Source: Gracilaria vermiculophylla
Lineage: Eukaryota > Rhodophyta > Florideophyceae > Gracilariales > Gracilariaceae
Reading direction: 5' to 3'
DNA: 64,000 nt
Assembly: GCA_019155205.2 (NCBI GenBank)
Contig: JAHNZQ020000227.1
Location: 125,530 to 189,529, forward strand
Shown here: piece by piece, positions 46,912 to 55,680 of the stretch
Numbering within the stretch: the stretch's first letter is position 1
Layout of the letters: each line of letters begins with the position of its first letter
Notes under the pieces: generated by a model
The model's input: only the letters and a program-made list of their open reading frames with translations
Told to the model about the DNA's origin: nothing
The model's database searches: none
Translations under genes and position numbers: made by a program

Positions 46912-47472
46912 GGAGGAATTGCTGAAGCGCAGGAAAGCGGGGGGAGTTGAGGGCACGCAGAGGCCAGCGGACTGCGCAGGAGAAGAACTGCGAACGGAGT
47001 GACTGCGAATGGGAACGGGACGGGGGCGGGACGGGGGCGGTAGCGAAGAAGCGGTGCGGGAAGGTATACGAGCGGCGTTTGCGATCGACTGAGTCTGGCA
47101 GCGCGCACTGACTGACACCGAGCGAGCTGCGCCCACGTCATGCGGCCAATTGAGGTGCTGTGGAGCCGCTTAATTACATCGCCGCGCTGTTGCGGCATGA
47201 ACACCAGCACACGTGGCACGGATCGCGAGCGCGGCTGTTGACGCCCGGCGGGCGCTGCGCTGCCCGCGCTCGCTCACGTGGGCGATTTGCGCAGCGTGTC
47301 AACGGCGCCACGCCGCCCGGCGCGCTGCGGTGCCAGAGGCAGCGGCGCGGGGGGCGAGTTTTTTCAGCGCGTCGCGGGGGGGCACTTGCGCGCCCCTGCT
47401 CCGCTTCACGCCCTTGGCAGCGCAACCTTCCGCCGCGATCGAGCGCGCCCCGCGCCGCACGCCGCCGCCCTC
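46912..47472. promoter_or_regulatory. Shared divergent promoter region of UXS and RRP4
   Basis: 560 bp between two start codons facing apart. It is GC-rich, with purine-rich runs (GGGACGGGGGCGGGACGGGGGCGG near 47017-47041). No clear TATA box was seen. Open frames across it are judged shadows of the GC content. Confidence 0.5.
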
Positions 47473-48348
47473 ATGGACGTCGACACGCACAGCTCGCTGG
47501 CGATTTTCCGCCCCAGGCGCGTGTCCGACAACTCGGACGACGCCGTGCAGCGGCTGGCGCACGTGCCCGTCACGTCGCCGGGCGCCGTCATCCCGACCGA
47601 GGATCACTCCGTCAGGGCGCGCGGCACGCTGCTGACCCAGACCGAGGCCGGAAATGTGCTCACGGCCACGCGCGCGGGGGTTATCTCGCGTGTCAATAAG
47701 CTGGTCATGGTCATGCCCCTGCGGGCCAGGTACATTCCCGAGACTGGCGATGTCGTGGTCGGTCGCGTCGTTGAAGTGGCGAACAAGCGCTACAAGATTG
47801 ATGTCAACTCCACTAAACACGCCTTCCTGCTGCTCACGGCGATCAACCTCCCCGGAGGGGTGCAGAGACGCCGCAATCAGGAAGACGAATTGAACATGAG
47901 AAAGTACTTCAAGGAGGGAGACTTGGTCAGCGCCGAGGTGCAGGAGCAGCGAAAAGACGGCACCGTGGCGTTGCACACCAGGAGTATGCGCTACGGAAAG
48001 TTATCAGGGGGGCAACTCGTCTCCGTGCAGTCTGAGCTGGTGAAGAGAGCCAAAAAACACTTCCACGAGCTGCCGTGCGGGGTGCACACCATCCTGGGCA
48101 ACAACGGGTACATCTTCCTGTCGTCGATGCAGAAAGGTCCACCTTCTGTGGAGATGAGGCGTCGCATCGCTCGGGTTTCAAACAGCGTACTGGCTCTGGA
48201 CAGCGAGTTCATAGCGATCGGCCCGGACACGATCATGGACGTGTACGAGACGAGTATTTCAAACGGTGTGGAAGTAAAAGACATGTGCCGGCCCGATGTC
48301 ATGCGAAGCATTTGTGTGGGCGCTCGGTCTATGAGAGACGCTGCCTGA
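47473..48348 (+). CDS. RRP4: Exosome complex subunit RRP4 (EXOSC2)
   Basis: A 291-residue, intronless protein of the usual length for the family. RRP4 is one of three S1/KH cap subunits of the RNA exosome, the 3'-5' RNA-decay and processing machine of nucleus and cytoplasm; it helps thread RNA into the core. Visible parts: an amino-terminal domain with HSVRARGTLLTQTEAGNVLT (residues 45-64); an S1 domain about 87-170 (RYIPETGDVVVGRVVEVANK, then RYKIDVNS); RMRYGKL-like SMRYGKLSGGQLV; and a KH domain with GNNGYIFLS (209-217). The open frame extends upstream to 47278, but ATG 47473 (MDVDTHSSL) is chosen because upstream residues are only Ala/Arg/Pro-rich GC translation. It faces away from UXS. 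Confidence 0.93.
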   Translation: MDVDTHSSLAIFRPRRVSDNSDDAVQRLAHVPVTSPGAVIPTEDHSVRARGTLLTQTEAGNVLTATRAGVISRVNKLVMVMPLRARYIPETGDVVVGRVVEVANKRYKIDVNSTKHAFLLLTAINLPGGVQRRRNQEDELNMRKYFKEGDLVSAEVQEQRKDGTVALHTRSMRYGKLSGGQLVSVQSELVKRAKKHFHELPCGVHTILGNNGYIFLSSMQKGPPSVEMRRRIARVSNSVLALDSEFIAIGPDTIMDVYETSISNGVEVKDMCRPDVMRSICVGARSMRDAA

Positions 48349-49082
48349 AACTGAGTGTTGCGATTGGTTGTTCACCTAGTACGTCCGTCAACATAATGCA
48401 TTGCAAGCTCGGTAACCGTGGCCCGTTGTGCATTTGAGATATGCATGGGACACATTCCCTACGTTCATGGAGTTGTCAATTCGTTTCAGTCGCTCATGAA
48501 CCCGTGGAGTTTGTTCGGCTGAGCCGCATCACTTGCGGGAGCGGAAGCCCTAACTTGGACAGTGGTGGAGGATGCGTACTCGGGAAGGAGAGCCGAGGCG
48601 GGAGGGTCGAGGCGTATCTTAGATAGGATGAATGCGAACTTCGCACGCGCTCAAGCGCTTAGAAGCGGGAAGAGAAAGAGTAGAGATGAGGAGAATTTAC
48701 AAGGCTCAAGACTATTAGACGTCCGCGTCAACAGAGGCATGGGAACTATAAAGAGACGGCATACGCAGCATGCAGGCCTCTCTAGTATTTCAGCACTCGG
48801 CGTCGCTTTACAGACGTAAAGAACAAGGGGGAAGGCAGGCGACGCACACGCGACAAGACACGGCGATGTATGGTCACGAAGAAATTGAGTAGTGGACGGT
48901 GACGGTGGAAATCACGGCGGCGACCCAAAGACTGATTGAAACGTGTGAAGAAGACGGAAGGCTGTCGGGGTTATACAGGTAGCGGTACATACAAGGTGCG
49001 ACACATTTGTTTCAGACACGGGCATAAATGTTGAAAGAGTGCACAGTGGCGCAGACACGGGCAGATTCACGAAGCGAGCAGA
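48349..49082. other. RRP4 3' flank, no gene seen
   Basis: Short frames on the plus strand (48562-48819, 85 codons, Arg-rich) show no known motif. Confidence 0.5.
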
Positions 49083-49439
49083 CTAGTACTTGTTGGAAGG
49101 AGGCGGCACCGGAGAACTTGCGGGCGAGGAAGCAGGTGATGAAGCAGGCGACGAAGCCACCGAGCGAGATTCGATGAGGAGCTCTTCCGAGGAGGTAAAG
49201 GTTTTTCCAGTTAGTCGGTCAACCTACGTAACAGCGGGCAGAGGGGGGAAAGTCAGTACTTGTGGCTGCGGGCGGCAACAGTGTGGAGGGGTGGGAGGGG
49301 TGCAGAGACGAAGGATGGCGTAACGTACAAAGTAGTGGGAGAAGGCGCCAGAACGGGAGCGGCAAGTTCTTACTTCCCAGCGCGGAGCTTGAACAGGCTC
49401 AGGGACTGGAAGAAGATGCTCGTCGTGGAAGCGGTCCAT
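49083..49439 (-). CDS. Tentative small two-exon gene, Ser/Pro-rich C-terminus
   Basis: Minus strand. An exon 49439-49374 (ATG at 49439) reads MDRFHDEHLLPVPEPVQAP and ends TGG GAA before a GTAAGA donor. After a 150-bp intron with a pyrimidine-rich end (CTGTTACGTAG), an exon 49223-49083 continues in phase with VDRLTGKTFTSSEELLIESR and a run of ASSP repeats, stopping at TAG. The joined product is 68 residues. The splice signals and the change from GC noise to sensible protein text support it. The true start may lie further upstream (frames 49562 or 49698), with another exon. The family is not recognised. It lies tail to tail with RRP4. Confidence 0.35.
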
Positions 49440-50416
<977 letters not shown>

Positions 50417-50427
50417 TCCCCCGCGCT

Positions 50428-51207
50428 ATGGCCGCCCGCCCCTCTAACTCTTACTGGCAGTCGCAGGCCCCCCCAGCCGCCAACCACCACCCCCCAGCGG
50501 CGCACAAGCCGCCTTCTTTTGACATGGAAATCCCACGCCCGCCGCCGCTCGCCGTCCCTCAAGCGCCGCTGTTCTCCACCAAGCCCCCCTCCGGCATCCC
50601 TGTCAAGCTGTTCAATGACAAGACCGACAAGGAGATGTACGAAGACATGTCCGCCGTGTTCAGCCTGCTCACCGCCACCGAGCGCCTGGAGAACATTTGG
50701 GCGCGCCGCGGGGCCATCTCGCAAAACGAGTACGAACAGCAGTGCGAAAAGCTCATCCAGCAGTTCCGCGTGCTGCGCACGTCCACCGAGAAATCCATCC
50801 CCAACATAGACCGCTTCATCGCCGAGTTCGAGTGCAAGGCGAGCAAGGCGCGCCCGCGCCTCAAGGCGGGCGTGCCGGCCACCGTGGCCGTGGTGAGCAA
50901 CACGCCCAAGGACCTGGGCAAGTTTGTCATGCGCTGCACCACGCTGTTCCACTACTGCAGTTCTTGCATCGACATGAACCAGCGCGCCGTCAACGTGCTG
51001 CTGCCGGACCTGACGTCGCTGATGAAGACGCTTGCGCGCGTGCCGGCGCTGGGCAGCAATTTTGAGTTTGGGGACAAGATTCGCGGGTGGGTGGAGAAGC
51101 TCAATGCCATGGCGGCCAACGAGGAGTTGAGCGAGCAGGAGGCGGCGCAGCTCAAGCTGGATTTGGACAACGGCTACGCAGAGTTTGAGAGGGCGTACAA
51201 TGACTAA
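50428..51207 (+). CDS. VPS28: ESCRT-I subunit VPS28
   Basis: 259 residues from ATG 50428. VPS28 binds TSG101/VPS23 in ESCRT-I, which sorts ubiquitinated membrane proteins into multivesicular bodies; its C-terminal helical bundle contacts ESCRT-II. Residues 1-50 are a Pro-rich leader. The conserved part begins GIPVKLFNDKTDKEMYEDMS and continues with AVFSLLTATERLENIW, the N-terminal helices that bind the ESCRT-I core. The C-terminal four-helix domain includes DMNQRAVNVLLPDLTSLMKT, FEFGDKIRGWVEKLNAMA, and QLKLDLDNGYAEFERAYND at the very end. An in-frame ATG at 50203 lies upstream of the poly-C run; using it would add about 75 residues, including some 41 prolines. I prefer 50428 because family members have short leaders. 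No intron. Confidence 0.9.
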   Translation: MAARPSNSYWQSQAPPAANHHPPAAHKPPSFDMEIPRPPPLAVPQAPLFSTKPPSGIPVKLFNDKTDKEMYEDMSAVFSLLTATERLENIWARRGAISQNEYEQQCEKLIQQFRVLRTSTEKSIPNIDRFIAEFECKASKARPRLKAGVPATVAVVSNTPKDLGKFVMRCTTLFHYCSSCIDMNQRAVNVLLPDLTSLMKTLARVPALGSNFEFGDKIRGWVEKLNAMAANEELSEQEAAQLKLDLDNGYAEFERAYND

Positions 51208-51370
51208 AAGGTCGGAGAGCTGGCAGCTCACGCTTGATTTCGACAAGGGTTTTGGCAGAATTTGAAAGGGTGTACAATGACCAAGGTCGGCGAGCTCGCA
51301 GCTCAAGCTTGATTTTGACAAGGGCTACGCAGAGTTTGAGAGGATGTACAATGACGAAGGTCGGCGGCGA
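51148..51370 (+). repeat. Three tandem copies of the VPS28 3' coding end
   Basis: Copy 1 (51148-51223) is the true end of VPS28 with its stop. Copies 2 (51224-51298) and 3 (51299-51370) repeat CAGCTCA.GCT.GATTT, GACAA, GCAGA.TTTGA.AGG and TGTACAATGAC, with period 75-76 bp. Copy 3 is nearer to the original in GGCTACGCAGAGTTTGAGAGG; copy 2 has small changes. Both extra copies lie downstream of the stop codon. They look like tandem duplication of the last 60 coding bases plus about 15 bp of flank. Confidence 0.88.
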
Positions 51371-52474
51371 CGCATGCAAGCTGTTGATGCGCTACCACCA
51401 GCAACTGATTTTTTGCGTGTCGGTGCAGCGTGCGCCTAGGCGAGCTGCGGGCAGTTGTGCGTTGTGAATCGTGCGCAGCGCGCGCGCTTGCTGTTGGGGG
51501 AACATGGGGCTCGCGGAAAACACTGACGCAAAAGCGCACAACGCGGGCTACTCAAGTAATGGAGCGCACGTTTTGCGCAGCGCCGAGAGCCCCCCCACCC
51601 CCCGTGCAGTGCAAGACACGCCGCACGTCGAGAGCAATTTACTCTTAGCCGTGTGGCGGTTTGCGGCTGCACTTGAGTTGGATTACACAAAAGCACATGC
51701 AGTTGTTTTGGTTGGGTGTTCCGCGGTTGGCGGCGATCTGCGGCACATGGTGCAGCGTACAATGAGGTGCTCAGGCGTTGGTGCGGACGACGGAGGGATG
51801 GCTAATTGGCGCAACTAATACTGAGGCGCACGACAAACAGCCGTGACAGTGGACATACGATGGGTAAAATGCACTTTTTGCCATTCCATATCGTGCGCAT
51901 GCAGGTTGGCCATTTGATGCATGCCGCCGTTCCGTGTTGGCTGCGCGCCTTGTTGACTGCAGCAAATGATAGCAACCAACAGTGGCAAACAGCTTTGTAT
52001 TGAAGCAAACGAGTGCTGTGGTAAGCGGCCTGCCATGTGCTCGCCCCGGTGTTCGGGCCCGAGAACGATGGCGAAACGGCGTGCGCTGCGCGCCGCGCGC
52101 TGGCTGTTGGCTGCTCAACTGCGTGGCCGCAAGTCTGAAAGCGCTGCCAGGTTGCGCGCGAGAGAGAGCGCGCCGGAGATGTTCGCCATACGTTCACCGC
52201 GTGCTCGGCACCTGTACGGCTGCGCCGCTGTGACTTGTGTGGCGAGAGGGCGAACGGCTCGCTCGCCAATGCAGGCGGCGCGCCGCGCCGCAGCGCGGCC
52301 ACGTCACGACGACGGCGCAGCCGCGCCGCGCGCGCCAATGGCGCCCGCCGCGCGCCCAAAAAATGATACGCTGCGCCGCGCCGCGCCCGCGCCGCGCCGC
52401 GCGCCGCTCTCGCGCGGGCCCGGCGCGCGGCGCCGATTATCACCGCCGCGCGCCGCGCCCGCGCGCCTGCGCGC
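51371..52474. other. GC-rich intergenic region
   Basis: Between VPS28 and the RING gene. Long frames exist on both strands (for example 51966-53441), but they translate GC noise rich in Arg, Ala and Pro. No gene was recognised. Confidence 0.5.
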
Positions 52475-52506
52475 CGCGCGCGCGCGCGCGCGCGCGCGCG
52501 CGCGCG
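52475..52506. repeat. (CG)16 dinucleotide repeat
   Basis: 32 bp of alternating C and G, uninterrupted, in a longer block dominated by CG and GC. Alternating CG favours Z-DNA. Confidence 0.9.
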
Positions 52507-52814
52507 TGCGACGCTGCGTGCGGCGCGCGCCTCGCCTGCCGCGCCCCCACCTCCGCGCGCCTTCCGTCACCTTCGCGCCGTTTAAAAGGGTGCCGCCGCC
52601 GCTGCTGCTGCTGCCCCCGCCGCGTTTGTTGGCAGCTGCTTCTCTCCGACTCTCGCTGTCGCCCGCTGCCCCGCGCCCTGCCCTGCCGCGCCCCGCCCGC
52701 CCCGCCCGCCCCGCCCGCCCTTGCCCATCTCGCCGCCGCTGGCCGCCGCCTCCGCCCCGCGCGCTCACCGCTTGCGTCTCCGCCGCCCTCCACCACCCGC
52801 CCCGCTCTTCGGCC

Positions 52815-52978
52815 CCTCCCTATCTCCCTCTCTTTCTCCCTCCCTTTCTCCCTCCCTCCCGCTCTATCTATCTCTTTCTCTCTCTCTCTCTCTCTTTCGC
52901 TCTCTCTCTCTCGCTCTCTCTCTCTCGCTCTCTCTCTCTCTCGCTCTCTATCTCTCTCGCTCTCTCTCGCTCTCTCTC
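52815..52978 (+). repeat. Pyrimidine (CT) tract before the RING gene
   Basis: About 160 bp of CCCT, CTTT and CT repeats, broken by CG and TAT steps, ending four bases before the ATG at 52983. It probably lies in the promoter or 5' leader. Polypyrimidine tracts can bind regulatory proteins or form triplex DNA, but no function is shown here. Confidence 0.85.
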
Positions 52979-52982
52979 AAAA

Positions 52983-53548
52983 ATGGATGCCATCGTCTTC
53001 GACATCTTTGATTGCGCCCCGCTGCCCGTCCCGCCACCGTGCGCGGCTGCCGCCCAACCACCCGTCGTCACCACCGTGCACTCCCTCTTGCAGTCCCTCT
53101 CACACACGCTCAAGTCGTGCATGCCACGACGGATGCACGAGCCCACCGGCCCGTTCACCCTGCTGCTCGACATGCTGCTCGGCCTCTTCGTGCCGCACGG
53201 AGCCTGCAAGACAATGATCGACAAGCTTCCACTCGAGGTCGTGGGCGAGGCCCAACACGATATTGAATGCGGCCGCGTCACACCGGTGTCGCGCGGAGAC
53301 AAGTGCGCCATCTGCCTCGGTCCCTACGAACACGGCGAAGCCGTTCGCCACCTCACCTGCAACCACGCCTTCCACGCCGAGGTATGTCCTGCACCCTCTT
53401 CGCCCTGCATCTGCGCCCCACCCGCGTGCGCTCCCTGCTGACGCCCTCTCCTTTCTTGTGTCTGCCATCATTGCCCGCCGCACAGTGCGTGGACATATGG
53501 CTGGAAAAGCGAAGTTTGTGTCCCATATGCAAAACACACGCCTGTTAG
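52983..53548 (+). CDS. RING-H2 finger protein, probable E3 ubiquitin ligase, two exons
   Basis: Exon 1 52983-53381, intron 53382-53485 (104 bp, GTATGT...CCGCACAG), exon 2 53486-53548; 153 residues. The RING-H2 finger spans the splice: CAICLGPYEHGEAVRHLTCN, then HAFHAE in exon 1 and CVDIWLEKRSLCPICKTHAC in exon 2. The zinc ligands in order are C108, C111, C126, H128, H131, C134, C145 and C148. The finger is at the extreme C-terminus, as in many small RING-H2 ligases, which recruit E2 enzymes. The amino-terminal part has a hydrophobic helix (FTLLLDMLLGLFV, 58-70), too short to call a membrane anchor with confidence. The start is fixed by MDAIVFDIFD directly after the CT tract. Confidence 0.88.
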
Positions 53549-54449
53549 CGCTACCGCCGCGCCCCGTCCTCCAGTCCTTGTTCCACCTAGTTTAACCGTC
53601 GTCGAGCCCTCTTTCCCATACCTAGTGCTCCGCCGCCGTGATGGCAAGTGCGAATCATTCACAGTTTTTCCTTCACTCTTGTACATACATTCGCAGCATC
53701 TTATTTTTCATCTCATCAACTTCTGACCTGTCATCAACCACGAACACAGCAAAGGTAAAACGCATGGGCTGGCTGCGGTTCTCCCGAACAACCAGTTCCT
53801 CGCAATCTACAGTAAACTGCCATGGTCGTCTCGTGCGTCTGTATCATGCTACGCCCTTATCGTTCACATGTGCAACAGCGCGTATGTATTCGGTATTCGA
53901 TATCTGCCACCCGTGTACGTCATATTGTCACTTTCCACAGCGTGCGTTTCCATCGCACAGTGTTCGACGTTCACCCGCACCCTTGACCTTGCACAACTCA
54001 CCGGTCCTCCTTTATAGACAGTACCCAGACGCACAGTAGACGCTGCACCATCCTCTGTGTATGGCTATGGGGTGTCTTTGAAATCCTGCTTCACGCGCTC
54101 TCAGTGTTCGACAACTGCGTTCAGAAGCATGGCGACACTATCGCAACCCATTCACAACAATTCGCAGACAAGTGAGTGCGACAAAACCCCGTGGCCTGAC
54201 AACGTGTTGCCATTCCCCCGGCATCCATCGAACAAGCTCAGGCATCAACGCGACAACGCGGAAAGATGGTTTGCAGAAGTTAAGAACGAAACAAACGATG
54301 TTCATTGCTTACAACGCCTGTTGTCTTTACGCATTGACACTGATCAAGACAGAAAGCGCTTGTTGGGGACGTTTTGAACCCCATGCTCACCGCAACAGAT
54401 CGTGCCTAATCCCGTGCTAATCCGTAACAAATGATCCTTCATTACGCGC
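53549..54449. other. Intergenic region between two convergent genes
   Basis: It holds the 3' ends of the RING gene (plus) and the zinc-finger gene (minus). The frames 53638-54039 and 54057-54377 show no known motif. Confidence 0.5.
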
Positions 54450-55017
54450 CTACTTCCTAAACAAAGCAGCCACTCCTTTCTCCCACCAATTCCCCTCCTA
54501 CATAACAATAACGAGGAGCGCAAACGGTCAGCAACCACGAACAAAAAGCTATCGCCAGCGAGGAATTGCATATACTTACGAGCTCGATGTTTTTCTTTGA
54601 ACCAAAGCACACAGAGCAGGTCACTTTCTTCCCTTTGCATGCCGGACAAGGGATGGCCCCCCCGTCTTCGGAATAGAACGACGTACCACAACAGAAACTG
54701 CACGTCATTAGTCCGGTGCCGCGGCAGTTGTCGCACACTTCCGGGTCCTGCACGTCATTCCGTAGGCTCTTCGGGCGTAGATCCCACGGCGGTCTTGACC
54801 CCGGGCCTTTCCTTCCAAATTCGGGAAGAAACTCGTTCTTGAAGGTGGCAGTGGATTGAACTAGTTTTTGGGGTTTCTTCGCAGTGTTCGGCGTTGGCGA
54901 TGCAGATTGTTGAGGCACATCGGGCGGTCTCTCCGCCATGCATACATTCGATTTTGACAACCCTGGCTGCTCTGTGGCCGTCCGCAACGGAGTTGCGGTT
55001 ATGAATGCGCTTTGCAT
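54450..55017 (-). CDS. Four-CxxC zinc-finger protein (DnaJ/BSD2-type), two exons
   Basis: Minus strand. Exon 1 55017-54580, intron 54579-54498 (82 bp, GTAAGT...TTATGTAG, phase 0), exon 2 54497-54450; 161 residues. It has four CxxC pairs (C95/C98, C106/C109, C124/C127, C134/C137) in CDNCRGTGLMTCSFCCGT and CPACKGKKVTCSVCFGSKKN. This is the cysteine-rich domain of DnaJ and of the plastid chaperone family BSD2/PSA2-like, without a J domain. Such proteins assist Rubisco or photosystem assembly in plastids. The amino-terminal 60 residues are Ser/Thr/Ala-rich and could be a transit peptide. Exon 2 adds EGNWWEKGVAALFRK. Without splicing the frame would run 40 codons further with a hydrophobic, unlikely tail. 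It is divergent from MSH6. Confidence 0.8.
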
Positions 55018-55680
55018 GTTTGCGGTTGAAAGTCGTTCGTGACTTGTCGCGCTCGACGGGACTCACTCAAAATGAATCAAGGAGTGTCGTGACGGAGACC
55101 AAGAATGATAGCAGCTGGAAGTGTTGGTCTCCAACTCTCTAAAGAATGAGAGCCCAAATGGTCGAGATGATATTCTCTGCTGCGGATGAACGTCACGAGT
55201 GATTGGAGGTCACAAAGAGGATGGAAATGAAATGGGGGGTAAATCTGAGCCGCATCGGAGATTTATTTTTCGGTAAACCTGACACAATATTTCTTCCACT
55301 GCGGCTCTGTCGTGAGGAACGCGATATTTTTCGAAAAGTTCTCGAAAATAGGTTCCCGCTCCTTTTTGAGCCACAATCTCCATTTCCGACACGTGCGCCT
55401 GCATAAGCGGCAAAACGTGTTGCGCCACGATTGTTGCGCGTGGATGACGGCGATCGAAATTGGCGGGAATTGCTTCGAACCGAAACCAGGGGTTATGTTT
55501 CGGCTCGTGTGCCAGTCTTCACCCAAGCGAGAGTCAGCATTCGAGCACGTCGGCTCGCCCAACGCGCGGTAAGACTCAGTGTGAAAGCGCTCCCGAGACT
55601 GGCAGGCTATCGTTGTTCACTACCTTCTCTTCAATTAGCGCCACGCTTCCTTTCCACTTTTGCATGCCTTCGAGCAGACC
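55018..55680. promoter_or_regulatory. Divergent promoter region of zinc-finger gene and MSH6
   Basis: About 660 bp between start codons facing apart. No TATA box stands out. Frames such as 55203-55406 and 55431-55808 are not convincing genes. Confidence 0.45.

Noticed and set aside
46231..46950. 239-codon plus-strand frame opposite UXS
   Set aside because: It is an antisense shadow; the minus strand has all UXS motifs and a consistent intron.
47299..47976. 225-codon minus-strand frame opposite RRP4
   Set aside because: It is an antisense shadow in GC-rich coding DNA; the plus strand matches RRP4 in full.
51966..53441. 491-codon plus-strand frame and overlapping 326-codon frame before the RING gene
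   Set aside because: They consist of Arg/Ala/Pro and Ser/Leu runs caused by GC-rich and CT-repeat DNA. Only the part from 52983 has protein-like text, and it ends at a splice donor.
55660..55680. Earlier MSH6 start at the beginning of the open frame
   Set aside because: The codon is TTG, not ATG; the first ATG is at 55681 and leads straight to the PIP box.
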